A program made the position numbers and the translations under genes. A stretch of DNA of 64,000 nucleotides from assembly GCA_007115705.1 (NCBI GenBank), contig QXEO01000222.1:1803179-1867178 (forward strand). The letters run 5' to 3'. Of the stretch, positions 1-11,600 are shown piece after piece; position 1 is the first letter of the stretch; each line of letters starts with the position of its first letter. The stretch comes from Dactylis glomerata (taxonomy: Eukaryota > Streptophyta > Magnoliopsida > Poales > Poaceae). The notes beneath the pieces were generated by a model, which did not search any database, had not been told where the DNA came from, and saw nothing but the letters and a program-made list of their open reading frames with translations.

Positions 1-740
1 GTTGACGTTCAACTTCCTTGGCAAAGTCGATGACGGTTTGTTGAGTCTCACTCTTATGCTTGAAGAAGTAGACCCAAGTATATCTTGAATAGTCATCAAC
101 AATCACCAAACAATATTTCTTCCCACCAAGACTTGCATGAGATGGAGGACCAAAAAGATCCACATGAAGGAGCTCCAAGATCCTCTTGAAAGAAATGATA
201 GTCTTGCTTGGGTGGGGAGAATCATGCATTTTTCCTAGAACGCAAGCCCTGCAAACACGATCTTTGGCAAAAGAAACATTCTCTTTTAGTTCGAGTATGT
301 GGCCACCCTTGTGAAGGCTTTGCAAAGTTCTCATATTGACATGGGCTAGTCGGCGATGCCAAAGCCAACCCACATCGGCCTTTCCAAATAAACACATCGC
401 ACTTGTAGTGGTTTTCCCCGAAAAGTCCACCACATACAAGTTATTTTCAATGTGTCCAATGAAAGCAACCTTTAGAGACTTGCTCCACAAGAGTACCACA
501 ATGTCATTATCAATGAAGACAGCAAAGCCCATCTTACCAAGTGCACGAAATGAAAGTAAATTGTAACCTAGGGTCTCAACAAGCATGACGTCCACAAGGG
601 AAATATCCGGTGCGACCACCACCTTGCCAAGACCCAATACCTCGGATTGTGACATGTCTCCATATGTGACGGTTATGTGGTTGTCATTTGATCTCATCTC
701 CGTCATAATCTTCTTGCTTCCGGTCATATGACTTGTGCAT
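1..740 (-). pseudogene. Protease, gag-pre-integrase and integrase start of Sirevirus A
   Basis: Below the single-base deletion near 740 the minus strand stays open to the window edge. It encodes the rest of the protease, the GAG-pre-integrase domain with an HHCC zinc-binding motif (histidines in WHRRLAHVN, cysteines in CRAC), and the first part of the integrase core, including the first catalytic aspartate in HVDLFGP. The same segment of B (39344-40100) has CRAS instead of CRAC, so A keeps the better zinc ligand. The frameshift separates this pol from gag, and the rest lies beyond base 1. Confidence 0.85.
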
Positions 741-2289
741 CACTATCAAGCACCCATTTAGATCCACCGGAAGCATAGTCCTCGGAAGATTTGGCCATAA
801 GGCACTTGACGTTCTTGACAAGAGAGTCCTCATTGGGGGATTCAAAGAGTGATGTTGAGGAAGTGGAGGTGGTTGCCATTGCGGCCATCTCACTAGTTGA
901 AGTTTCTTCTTCTTCACTCTCACTTGCGGAGTACTCTTCTTGAGTCAAGAACACAAACTTTGGTTGTTTCTTCTTTGGTCCACCCTTCTTCACAAATGGC
1001 TTCTTGGAAGGTGACTTGGTCTTGCTTTTGAAGATGAGCTTTCCACCATGGTCTTCTCTCTTCTCATAAGGACACTCGGCAACAAAGTGAAATCTATCAT
1101 TGCAATTATAGCATGTCCTCACCCTTTGACCATTGTTGTCATTCCTTTGATAGCCACTTGACTTGCTTCTTCTTTGATTGTCTTCTTTAGCCTTGTGTGG
1201 ATCAACCCAAAAGGTTTTTCCATAGAAGGCCATGTGCTCATTGTACTCATGTCTTATGTCCTCGGGACACATCTCAAGCCTTGCTTCAATGCTTGCTTGA
1301 TGTGGAACCTCTTTCTCAACCACACTGGCTTTTAATGCAAGATTGGAGCTTCTTTGCATTCCTATGGCACGAGCACGAGCATCTTCCGCATTTTGTGCGG
1401 ACACCTTGTAGGCTTGAATCTCTTGCATCACTTGATTGGAGGTCATCTCATTGAAGTTGTGCTTTCCTTGAACACTCTTCACATCCGCGGGCTCATATGG
1501 AGTGAGAGCAAGAATGTACTTCATCTTGATCCACTCATCATCAATATGGTGAGCACCGAGGTTCTTGAAGGTGGTAGCAATAGCCTTGAGTCTTCTATAC
1601 ATCTCTTGATGGTCCTCACCATCCATCATGAAGAAACCCTCCGCTTGATTTGAGAAGGCAATATATCTTGTTTTCTTCATGCTCTCGTTGCCAACAAAGA
1701 CGTCGGAGAGTCCTTGCCAAGCTTCTTTGGCGGTGGAGAAGTGTTGGATGTGAGGCAAGTCCTTGGATCCCACGGCGACTTGAATCATGTGAAGAGCGGT
1801 AGCATTGAGTTGGCTATCGACCGTCTCTCTTCTTGTCATGCTGTGGGGATCCACGGCCTTGAATCCTTCCTCAACGATCCTCCAAAGCTCAATGCAAGAA
1901 CTGCGCATATGAGAGATCATTTGATATTGCCATTGACCAAAGTTTAATGCATCAAGCTTAGGCGGATCACCTCTATGGTTAATATGAGGATGAGGAACCG
2001 GCGGGTCGGGTGAATACCAATGCGGGTATTCACCTTTCCCGTCGCCCTTGGTGGAAGACTTAGCATCGCCATTTTTGTCGGCACCCTCCTCATCTATCCC
2101 CACATTCTCCACTTGTGGAGTAGCGGGTTTTTCCGGAGGTGGAGGAGCATTAGTTTTAGCTTGCATGAGTTGCGCTATCATTTCACGCATCTCACTTATT
2201 TGAGATGTCATGGAAGTCATGGATGATTCCAAAGATTTGAACTCATCCATAGAGACTTGACCCGAGCCCTCTTTAGGTGGAGGATCCAT
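724..2289 (-). CDS. Gag of Sirevirus A, shortened and running into protease
   Basis: The frame encodes 521 residues from the ATG at 2289, 36 bases past the PBS. Residues about 110-320 form the copia capsid region (Retrotran_gag_2 type, beginning LDALNFGQWQYQM). A CCHC zinc knuckle, CYNCNDRFHFVAEC, follows, then a lysine-rich stretch. In element B about 320 coiled-coil residues come next; here AKSSE joins directly to DYASGGSKWVLDS of the protease, so the coiled coil is deleted. One base is missing near 740 relative to B, which shifts the frame at the protease Asp-Ser-Gly motif and ends this ORF. Gag would assemble virus-like particles in the cytoplasm. Confidence 0.9.
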   Translation of the reverse strand: MDPPPKEGSGQVSMDEFKSLESSMTSMTSQISEMREMIAQLMQAKTNAPPPPEKPATPQVENVGIDEEGADKNGDAKSSTKGDGKGEYPHWYSPDPPVPHPHINHRGDPPKLDALNFGQWQYQMISHMRSSCIELWRIVEEGFKAVDPHSMTRRETVDSQLNATALHMIQVAVGSKDLPHIQHFSTAKEAWQGLSDVFVGNESMKKTRYIAFSNQAEGFFMMDGEDHQEMYRRLKAIATTFKNLGAHHIDDEWIKMKYILALTPYEPADVKSVQGKHNFNEMTSNQVMQEIQAYKVSAQNAEDARARAIGMQRSSNLALKASVVEKEVPHQASIEARLEMCPEDIRHEYNEHMAFYGKTFWVDPHKAKEDNQRRSKSSGYQRNDNNGQRVRTCYNCNDRFHFVAECPYEKREDHGGKLIFKSKTKSPSKKPFVKKGGPKKKQPKFVFLTQEEYSASESEEEETSTSEMAAMATTSTSSTSLFESPNEDSLVKNVKCLMAKSSEDYASGGSKWVLDSDAQVI

Positions 2290-2324
2290 ACTCTTAGGCG
2301 GTTAAGCCCGAAATAAGAGCCGAG

Positions 2325-2336
2325 GCTCTGATACCA
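2325..2336 (-). other. Primer binding site of Sirevirus A
   Basis: The minus strand reads TGGTATCAGAGC two bases inside the LTR end, the complement of the 3' end of initiator methionine tRNA used by plant copia elements. Confidence 0.92.
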
Positions 2337-2338
2337 AT

Positions 2339-3511
2339 TGAACGGATCGTAAGGGCACCTAGAGGGGGGGGGGTGAATAGGTGCTACTCAAATTTTAGTT
2401 CTTTTTCAATTAAGGCTTGACACAAAGGTAAATTCTCTAGATATGCAACTAAGGTGAATTTACCTATATGTCAACTAGCAAGCTAAACAAGATACAATAT
2501 ATAAAGGCAATAAAGGATAGAGGTAACCGAGAGTGGAGCACGCGGAGACACGGATGTAATTCCCGTAGTTCCTTCCTTTTTAGGGGAAGTACGTCTACGT
2601 TGGAGGGGTGTGGTTGCCACAAAGGCCTAACCAACGCCACAAAGGCTCACCCTATTCTCCGGTACAAGCTTCCGCCACAAAGGCCTAGCTCACTTTCCAC
2701 TAAGGGATTCCTCAAGGCGGAACCGGCCTTTACAATCTTGGGGCACGCATCCACAACCGAATTGGAGGCTCCCAAGCACAACACAATGCTGTCAAACAAC
2801 AAGTAACAATATATCAAATACACAAACAAGGTCTTGGGACACAAGGGAACCCAAGACACAAGGGCCCTCAAGCAAATGAGAGGGGAAATCAAATCGCTTC
2901 GGTGAGGATGTAGATGATGGTCTTCTCCTTCGATTCTCCAAAGATCAAGAGCTTTGGTGGGTTGAGGGAGGAGATCTAGTTGATTTGGTGGCTCAACAAT
3001 GGTGGTCTTCTTCTTTTTGGACGAGCTACACAATGAGGAAGAAGGTGGGGGGTATTTATACCCCCCCACAAATCAGACCGTTGCCTGCCAGAGAAGTCCG
3101 GCTAAAGCCGGAGTTAAGTCCGGCTAAAGCCGGCCACACCGGCTAAAGCCGGCCTCAGACCGGCTATAGCCGGCCTGAAATATCCGGCCTAGCCGGAAAT
3201 AGCCGGACAAATAGCCGGGTTTGTCCAGAGACGCAATGCCCCTTCCGAAATCGAGCAGTCCGGCTATAGCCGGTCTGGGACCGGCTAAAGCCGGCCTTCC
3301 TGGCCCAACTTTATATGAAACTTCTCCCAGAGCTTATTATCACCATTTCCTCAAGAATTTCCTTTGGGTAAAGATAATTATCAAGTATAACTTAGGAAAC
3401 CCAATATCTTGTGCTAGGACATACTAAAATCCTGCAAAGCATAATCACACATTAATAGATAATGTATTGTTAACAAACGCCAAAATCAATTAGGCGGGAA
3501 ATGCTCTTTCA
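2339..3511 (-). repeat. 5' LTR of Sirevirus A
   Basis: On the minus strand it starts TGAAAGAGC at 3511 and ends ATCCGTTCA at 2339, a TG...CA LTR of 1173 bp. The primer binding site follows directly. A TATAAATA box lies at about 3053-3061 on the minus strand. Upstream of it is an array of GC-rich palindromes (3098-3294). The inner half matches 21180-21859 of element B; the outer half differs. Confidence 0.9.
3098..3294. repeat. Palindrome array in LTR A
   Basis: Six copies of the 14-mer CCGGCTAAAGCCGG or CCGGCTATAGCCGG start at 3098, 3120, 3139, 3160, 3260 and 3281. The TATAG version is a perfect palindrome. Shorter relatives (ATAGCCGG) fill the gap. They lie just upstream of the TATA box, so they are probable U3 regulatory sites. 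CpG-rich palindromes are known from Sirevirus LTRs. Confidence 0.85.
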
Positions 3512-5453
3512 GTGGCGGAGACGGCTCACTAGTTGGAGAAGGCTGGTATGCTGGAGAAGGCTATTGCGGCGGAGATGGCGGAGAAGGCTGACGCGGAGAT
3601 GGCGGAGAAGGCTGACGTGGCGGTGGAGAAGGGTGACGCACTGGAGACCTTGGCGTCCAATTTGGAAGCATGATGTATTCCTTTAGCCATAGAATGGTGG
3701 TCTTCTTGGCTTCTCCCAGCTTATATAAATCCCCTTCACCCACATGGTGGTCAAGCTTCAGCTGCTCAAATCGCCCATAACTTCATCCACCCCGGCAACA
3801 GCGTAGCCATGTGGAATCGGACGGCAATGATAAGTTGCACTAGGTCCAATGGGTAAGGCATAGCCGACCGCCACCTTCATGGTTATGTTCATGACCTTCA
3901 CATGTAGCTCGCAAGATGTCGACTCCGTGATATCATCCACTGGGTAGCGGATCGCCGGTTCATCGTCATCCTGCAAGAGGTCCGTGGAAGCCATGCTGCT
4001 TTTCCGCTGAGATGGTAGGCCGGTAGCATCATGTGCAGCTTCTATCTGCGGCTGAGATGCGGCGGTTCCTTGCTGGCTCATCCGATTTAACAATTCTGAT
4101 TGCCGCTTGAGCTCTTCTTCTATCTTAGACATGCGGTCTGCCTCCCTTTCATTTCTTCTCTGACGGCTTCTATCGGGAAATTTCTTCCTTTCCACGGGAA
4201 ACCCGAGTTTCCACGGTTTGGAGCCTGGTGTGGTTCATGTTCGTCCTGGGTGTTCATCATTCCCAAGGGCGGGTGTGAGCTCGTCCTTCTCTCTTTCGGG
4301 ATGGAACCTCCCCTCTTCAACATCCTTTGATGCGCTTATAAGGGCATCAATGGGAAGGGGGTCTTCGTCATGCTTTTTTGTATATACACACTTCCCTTCT
4401 GAGTCCAACTTCCCTCCATGCCTATAAAACCAATCCCTTCACCGATCGTTCAATTTCAATGTCTCCAGAATGATCCCTTTAGCAGTTAGATCGTCCTCCA
4501 TTTTCTTCCACTTAGGCTTGCCAGACTTGTAGCCTCCTTGCCTCATAGTATGGTGATACTTCTTTTTAGCAGCATTTTTCTTATTTATTTCTAACCTTCT
4601 CTTAGCTGCCTCCGAAGTCTTGTACTCCACGAATGCGTCCCAGTGGTCTTTTATCTTCTCATATGCTCAAGTGAACACTGGAGTCTTTTCTTTGTCGACA
4701 AATTCCCTGTACAATCTTTTCTTCCAGTTGTTGAATTGTAGTGCCATCTTCAAAAGAGTCCACTTCTTGACTTTCCATTCTATGATATTCAGATCACGAT
4801 CATCGTCATCTGAATCCTCCTCATTTGAATCCTCCTCATTTGTATCCACCTCATTTCGATCCCCCTCTAGCGCCGCCGGTAGGGTAAAATTAACCATGAG
4901 CTTCTTCCAAAAGCATATTCTTCAATCTCTGTCTTCTTCCATTCTCGAATGGTGATCGGAATGTTGTCCCTAACAAGAACTCCACATTGTCTTGTAAATT
5001 TACTTGCGTGAGCCGTGGGAGCAATCGGTTCGCCATCTTCACCGATTTCTTATATCCGGTACCTTTCATGTTCTTCCAACCTACTGGCCGGACCTCTTTT
5101 ATTTACAGAAGAGTGGCCCGATCCAGAGGGCTAAAAGAAAAAAGAGCGCTAATATATGTATATACACAAATCAAATAATCCATCTATACAGCAGAGGCTT
5201 GATTAATTAATACACATCTACCTCGCCGGGCTTTGTAATATTCAAGGTTCTATCGGAGCCATCGGCTTCTCCCTCGTCGGAGTCGGCACCTTCTCCCTCA
5301 CTGGCACCTTCTCCCTCATCGGAGCCATCTCTTCGGTTTTGATCATCTCCCTCACCGGAGTTGTTTAGAAACAACGAGGTGACATCGTCATCATTATCGC
5401 GGATGATGTCCTCGATAATATTTTCCTAGAATTCGTCTCTTTCGAGATCCATA
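3512..5453 (-). pseudogene. TNP1/Transposase_24-like CACTA accessory gene, decayed and truncated
   Basis: A first exon probably runs from the ATG at 5453 (MDLERDEF, then an in-frame TAG at 5426-5428) through an acidic, Gly-Glu-rich stretch to about 5210. After an intron with acceptor CTTTTAG near 5120 follow pieces typical of plant Ptta/En/Spm transposase (PF03004): a KRGPASRLEE-like start, MVNFTLP (4897), a WKKRLYREFV segment, and KKYHHTMRQGGYKSGKPKW (about 4550). Then come an EHPGRT motif, a coiled-coil stretch (4195-4050), the VGYALPIGP region, and a Pro-Ser-rich tail cut by Sirevirus A at 3512. Several frameshifts and stops show it is dead. The family is thought to bind subterminal repeats; that role is inferred. 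Confidence 0.82.
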
Positions 5454-5459
5454 GTTTCT

Positions 5460-6189
5460 GCAAAGAATTATTACAAGTTATTATATAAGAATCCTATTCC
5501 TATTTCTATTTCTAAAATATGTGTCATATATAACACATCTATGCTAGCTAAATTAACTTAACCCAAACAGATATTATACAAGCAATGTTTTTTGTATGAA
5601 TTGCATTTGAAATTTCATTAATATATGAGGAATTGCTAAATGGTTCATAAATGTCAGATTTCCAAACCCTATATGAATTTGCATGAATTGTATATGAAAT
5701 TACATTAATATATGAGGAATTGCTAAAATTCTAAAATTCTATTCATATTTCTATAATTCTAAAATTCTATTCATATTTCTATAAATTCTATTTCTATTTA
5801 TAAAAATCTTATTCCTATTTCTAAAATTCTATTTCTATTTATAAAATCCTATTCCTATTTCTATTTCTAAAATTTCATATCTCTAAAATTCTATTCCTAT
5901 TTCTATAATTCTATTTCTATTTATAAAAATATATTCCTATTTCTATTTCTAAAATTTCATATCTCTAAAATTCTATTCCTATTTCTATAATTCTATTTCT
6001 ATTTATAAAAATCTATTCCTATTTCTATTTCTAAAATTTCATATCTCTAAAATTCTAAATACTAAACCCTAATTTCTATTCCTATTTCTATTTCCATTAA
6101 CCCTAATTCCAAATACTAAACCATAAAAATCTATTCCTATTTCTATTTCTATTTCTATTAACCCTAATTAACCCTAAATACTAAATAAA
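5460..6189. repeat. AT-rich simple and tandem repeat region
   Basis: From about 5730 to 6170 the sequence is built from TATTTCTATTTCTA and ATTCCTATTTCTA words. A unit of roughly 80 bp containing AAATTTCATATCTCTAAAATT is repeated at least twice (about 5871 and 5951). No coding signal is visible. It lies directly upstream of the TNP1-like gene. Confidence 0.8.
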
Positions 6190-6530
6190 TAAATAAAAAT
6201 CCTAAACTTAAATTTACCTGCAGGGGAGGCGCACGGGAGGCGGCCGGCCGGAGGGCACGGGGAGGCGGCCGGCGATGTTGATGTGCCGGCGGGCGTCGAG
6301 GCGCCGCATCTCGGGCGTCGGGCTTGGGCGGCGCGGCGTCGGGCGTTGGGCGGCGCGGCTCGGGCGGCGCGGTGTCGGGCAGCACGGTTCGGGCGGCAAC
6401 GAGCGCGGCTCGGGCGTCGGGCGGCGCGATGGAAAAATCGAGCAGCCTGCCGACGTCCTTCTTCTCCCAACGCGAGTCCTTAGTAGTTTCGACGATACGG
6501 GAGAGGAAGGAGGCGGGAGGTTATAAGGCG
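6190..6530. other. GC-rich island within the CACTA element
   Basis: Abrupt switch from AT-rich to very GC-rich sequence made of GGCGGC, TCGGGC and GCGCGG words. Open frames on both strands here reflect composition and have low complexity (Ala, Arg, Pro); I do not call a gene. Its position upstream of the TNP1-like gene suggests leader or promoter sequence. Confidence 0.6.
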
Positions 6531-6535
6531 GGGAC

Positions 6536-6724
6536 CTTTAGCACCGGTTGGTGGCTTCAACCGGTGCTAAAGACCTTTAGCACCGGTTGAAGCCACCAAC
6601 CGGTGCTAAAGCTAGCACCTTTAGCACCGGTTCATGCCAAGAACCGGTGCTAAAGGTTCTATTGCTGGGCACTGCACCGCCACCACCTTTAGCACCGGCT
6701 TGAGCCACGAACCGGTGCTAAAGG
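6536..6724. repeat. Cluster of four CACTA-type hairpins
   Basis: Four units run from CTTTAGCACCGG to CCGGTGCTAAAG, each with a short central loop. The first two are exact reverse complements of each other, separated by two bases, so together they form a palindrome of about 75 bp. Repeats of this form (TTTAGNACCGG...) are typical of subterminal regions of grass CACTA elements, where transposase partners bind. They sit inside the present fragment, between its two genes. Confidence 0.85.
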
Positions 6725-6943
6725 GGCATTTGAAATGATTTTTAAAATTTTCAGTTGTTCCCGCCAAATTCCATATTGAAGCTATGATCAACATTCCATA
6801 AAATGTTGTAAAATAATTAAAAATCAGAAAAATACATATGTCATATCAAAATGTTTATTAGAAAAATATCTATGAAATATTAACACATTGAAATGCTAAA
6901 AATTATTTTGTTAAAATTAGTAGGCTTGCAAACATTTTAAAAT

Positions 6944-8591
6944 CGGTAGGGGCCCGCTAGGTTTGAACTACATGTATATGATTTAATGCTCATGATTTTT
7001 TGAAAAAATTATATTTAGATTCACAATATGTTGTTTTATCAGAGATCCACCGCAAGTCTAACGAGACTCAACCCCGGGCTATGAATCTTCATGCCCGCCG
7101 TTTTGAATATAATTTCAAACGGGTATAAGAATTTAAAAAATAATCCAAACAATGTGAAACCTTCGCGTGGTGTCATATTATGTGTTATAGTTGCAAGGAA
7201 AAATATTAAAATTGGAAAATTGCAAACATCACAAAAAAACCTTCACAGAATGAGCTATCATGTTCGATGTTTCTTGGCTTTTAGGCCAAATGACCAATGT
7301 TATGGCTAGAACAGAGGCATAGTTTGTGATAATGTGTCCATATTGTGCACACATGTGCATCTTGGAATTTCTTACGATGTTGCAGAAGGAAGTTTCCCTT
7401 TTCATCGCACGGAAAAACCATTTTCCATTTTTTAGATGCCAAAAACAAGTTTTTTTGTGAAGCAACCACCAAATTAAAGTTTCACATTGCTATCAAAACA
7501 TTTTTCAAAAATACTAGACCACCTTAGATGGAAAATTCCCCAGCCAGTGCATCTAAAACCTTTTCATCCACACCTCATGAAAAAGACAAATTCCTGCCGA
7601 TTCGGTAGGAGACCCGCTAGGTTTGAACTACATGTATATGATATAATGCTCATGACTTTTTGTAAACATTATATTTAGGTTCACAATATATTGTTTTATC
7701 AGAGATCCACTGCAAGTCTAGCGAGACTCAACTCCGGGCTATGAATCTTCATGCCCGCCGTTTTGAATATAATTTCAAACGGGTATAAGAATTTAAAAAA
7801 TAATTCAAACAATGTGAACCTTTGCGTGGTGTCATATTATATGTTATAGTTGCAAGGAAAAATATTAAACTTGGAAAATTGCAAATATCACAAAAAACCT
7901 TCACAAAATGAGCTATCATGTTCTATGTTTCATGGCTTTTAGGCCAAATGACCAATGTTATGGCTAGAACAGAGGCATAGTTGTGATAATGTGCCCATAT
8001 TGTGCACACATGTGCATCTTGGAATTGCTTGCGATGTTGCAGAAGGAAGTTTCCCTTTTCATCGCACGGAAAAAGCATTTTCCATTTTTTTAGATGCCAA
8101 AAACAAGTTTTTTTTGTGAAGCAACCACAAAATTAAAGTTTCACATTGCTATCAAAACATTTTTCAAAAATACTAGACCACCTTAGATGGAAAATTCCCC
8201 AGCCAGTGCATCTAAAACCTTTCTGTCCACACCTCATGAAAAAGACAAATTCCTGTCGATTCGGTAGGAGACCCGCTAGGTTTGAACTACATGTATATGA
8301 TATAATGCTCATGATTTTTTGTAAAAATTATATTTAGGTTCACAATATGTTGTTTTATCAGAGATCCACCGCAAGTCTAGCGAGACTCAACTCCGGGCTA
8401 TGAATCTTCATGCCCGCCGTTTTGAATATAATTTCAAATGGGTATAAGAATTTAAAAATAATCCAAACAATGTGAAACCTTCGCGTGGTGTCATATTATG
8501 TGTTATAGTTGCAAGGAAAAATATTAAACTTGGAAAATTGCAAACATCACAAAAAAAACCTTTACAAAATGAGCTATCATGTTCGATGTTT
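6944..8591. repeat. Tandem repeat of 660 bp, 2.5 copies
   Basis: The landmark CCCGCTAGGTTTGAACTACA starts at 6953, 7613 and 8272, giving periods of 660 and 659 bp. Copies one and two are complete; copy three stops at about 8591, after GTTCGATGTTT. Copies differ by a few substitutions and single-base indels. No conserved reading frame spans the unit. It separates the hairpin cluster from the 3' end of TNP2. Confidence 0.9.
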
Positions 8592-8673
8592 GCCATAAAT
8601 TGGCACATTTAATACATATGGTGACCTCAAATGCCTTGGAGGCCATGAACCCCCCTTCGCGTATCTCCCTTGA

Positions 8674-11600
8674 TTAGGATCGCTTCGGTCGTAACCATGG
8701 AGTATCTTCACCATTTAACGCGATGCTTGGGTCAATATTCACTCTGAAGGGCGGAATTTCATCAAACTTATTATAATCTTCTGACATGTCTGTCTTATCC
8801 TCAACTCCCACGATGTTTCTTTTCTCTGAAAGAACTATGTGACGCTTTGGCTCATCATATGATGTTTTCGTTGCCTTATGTTTTCTTTTTTTCGGTTTGG
8901 AGGACATATCTTTCACATAGAAAACTTGAGCCACATCATTGGCTAGGACAAATGGTTCGTCTCTGTAACCAAGATTGTTGAGATCCACTATTGTCATTCC
9001 ATACAGCTGGTCTACCTTTACCCCTACTCCATCCAGCTTGACCCATTTGCACCGAAACAAAGGGACTTTAAAAGAAGGTCCATAGTCAAGTTCCCATATC
9101 TCCTCTATGTAACCATAATAGGTGTCCTTTTGCCCGTTATTGTTTGTTGCATCAATGCGGACACCACTGTTTTGGTTGGTGCTCTTTTTATCTTGGGCGA
9201 TCGTGTAGAATATATTCCCATTTATCTCGTACCCTTGGAAAGTCAATATAGTCGAAGATGGTGACCCGACCAATAAGTACAGCTGATCTCCAACAATGTT
9301 GTTATTTATGAGATGTGTCCGCAACCAACCGCCGAAAGTCGCCATATGTTTATGTGTAATCCAGGAGTCAGACTGAGCCGGGTGTTGGGAGCGTACAATA
9401 TTCTTGTGTTCAGTGATATACGGGGCCACCAAGGTGGAACTTTGTAGAACTGTGTAGTGTGCTTGAGTGAAAGAAATCCCGTCCATACAATACATTGATT
9501 TCTTTCCTAGCGTGCCTTTTCCACGTAGTCTCCCCTCATGCCGCGATTCAGGAACACCAATCGACTTAATGTTAGGAATAAAGTCAACACAGAACTCAAT
9601 GACCTCCTCTATTCCGTATCCCTTGGAGATGCTTTATTCTGGCCTAGCATAGTTATGAACATATTTCTTTAAGACTCCCATGAACCTCTCGAAGGGGAAC
9701 ATGTTGTGTAGAAATACAGGACCGAGAATGGTAATCTCTTCGACAAGGTGAACTAGGAGATGCATCATAATATTAAAGAAGGATGGCGGGAACACCAAGT
9801 CAAAACTAACAAGACATTGGGCCACATCCTTCTGTAACCTTGGCAGAATATCTGGATTTATTACCTTCTGAGATAATGCATTGAGGAATGCACATAGCTT
9901 AACAATGGGTACGCGAACATTTTCCGGTAGAAGCCCCCTTAATGCAACCGCAAGCAACTGCGTCATAATCACGTTACAGTCATGAGACTTCAGGTTTTGG
10001 AATTTTTTCTCTGTCATATTTATTATTCCCTTTATATTTGATGAGAAGCTAGACGGCACTTTGATACTTGAAAGGACTTCAAAAAAGATTTCCTTCTCTG
10101 CTTTGGTAAGAGCGTAGCGGGCAGGACTTAAGTGACGCCCTTTATCCGTCTTGTTCTGTGGATGCATGTTGTTTGGGTCTTTCATACGTTGCTGATCCTC
10201 CCGTGCTTCTGGAGTATCTTTTGTTTTTTCATACACGCCCAGAAAACCTAGCAGGTTCACGCAAACATTCTTCGTAACATGCATCACATCGATTGAAGAG
10301 CGAACCTCTAGGTCTTTCCAATACTCAAGCTCCCAAAATATAGATCTCTTCTTCCACATGGGTGCATGTCCGGTAGCGACGTCATTTGGAACAGATTGAC
10401 CACCAGGACCCTTTCCAAAGATTACTTCTAGGTCCCTGACCATATCAAATAAATCATCACCAGTATGGAGTTCAGGCTTTGGCCGGTGATCTGCCACACC
10501 TCTAAAATGCTTGCCTTTCTTTCTTATGGAATGCGTGGTCGTAAGAAATCGACGATGCCCCAAGTACACAATCTTCTTGCATTTTTCCAAATATATACCG
10601 TCAGTCTTATCTAAACAGTGCGTGCATGCATTGTATCCCTTGTTCGTTTGTCCTAAAAGGTTACTAAGAGCAGGCCAATCATTGATGGTTACGAAAAGCA
10701 ACGCTCGTAGGTCAAATGGCTCCTGTTTGTGCCCATCTCATGCACGTACACCTGGTTTGGCCCACAACTGTAAGAGTTCATCAACTAATGGTCTTAGATA
10801 CACATCAATGTTGTTGCCGGGTTGCTTCGGGCCTTGGATGAGCACCAAGGAGGAAGGTTATAGATACATAGAGTTACAGGCCAGGTGCTATGACTGCAGC
10901 TCTGCTCCCCAAAAGGATTCATGCCATCTGTACTTAGACCAAACCTTAAGTTCCTTGCATCGCCTGCAAAGTCTGGGTAGTCTCTCTCAATTTTTCTCCA
11001 CTGCGACCCATCAGCGGGGTGTCTCAACATCGCATCTTTCTTACGATCTTCTTTGTGCCATCGTAACAACCTGGCATGCTCTTTGTTTCTAAATAGACGT
11101 TTCAACCGTGGTATTATAGGAGCATACCACATAACCTTGGCAGGAACCCTCTTCCTGGGGGGCTCACCATCAACATCACCAGGGTCATCTCCTCTGATGT
11201 TATACCGCAGTGCAATGCATACCGGGCATGCTTCCAAATTCTCATACTCCTCACCGCGGTAGAGGATGCAGTCATTAATGCATGCATGAATCTTCTGCAC
11301 CTCTAATCCTAGAGGGCAGAGAACCTTCTTTGCTTCGTATGTACTGTCAGGCAATTCATTATCCTTTGGAAGCTTCTTCTTCATTATTTTCAGTAATTTC
11401 TCAAATCCCTTGTCAGATAAACCAGTCTCTGCCTTCCATTGCAGCAACTCCAGTGTGGTACCGAGCTTTGTGTTCCCATCTTCACAATTTGGGTACAACT
11501 TCTTTTTGTGATCCTCTAACATACCCTTTAACTTCCGCTTCTCATTTACACTTTCTACTTCTCTGTGTGCATCAACGATGGCCCGACGAAGATCATCATC

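Larger units (their letters stand above)
1..3511 (-). mobile_element. Sirevirus-type Ty1/copia retrotransposon A (5' part)
   Basis: This element reads leftward: LTR (2339-3511), primer binding site, gag, then protease and integrase running off the window start. Gag and pol resemble those of element B (11980 onward) closely, and the LTR halves next to the PBS also match, so A and B are subfamilies of one lineage. The CCCCCCCTCTAGG run near the inner LTR end and the long downstream region of B are typical of Sireviruses (Maximus/Opie/Ji). The 5' end interrupts the proline-rich tail of the CACTA gene at 3512. The partner target duplication lies outside the window. Lineage assignment is by recognition, not phylogeny. 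Confidence 0.9.

Noticed and set aside
6174..6590. Ala/Arg/Pro-rich ORFs on both strands
   Set aside because: They overlap each other in all frames in a GC-rich block and have no domain; composition artefact.
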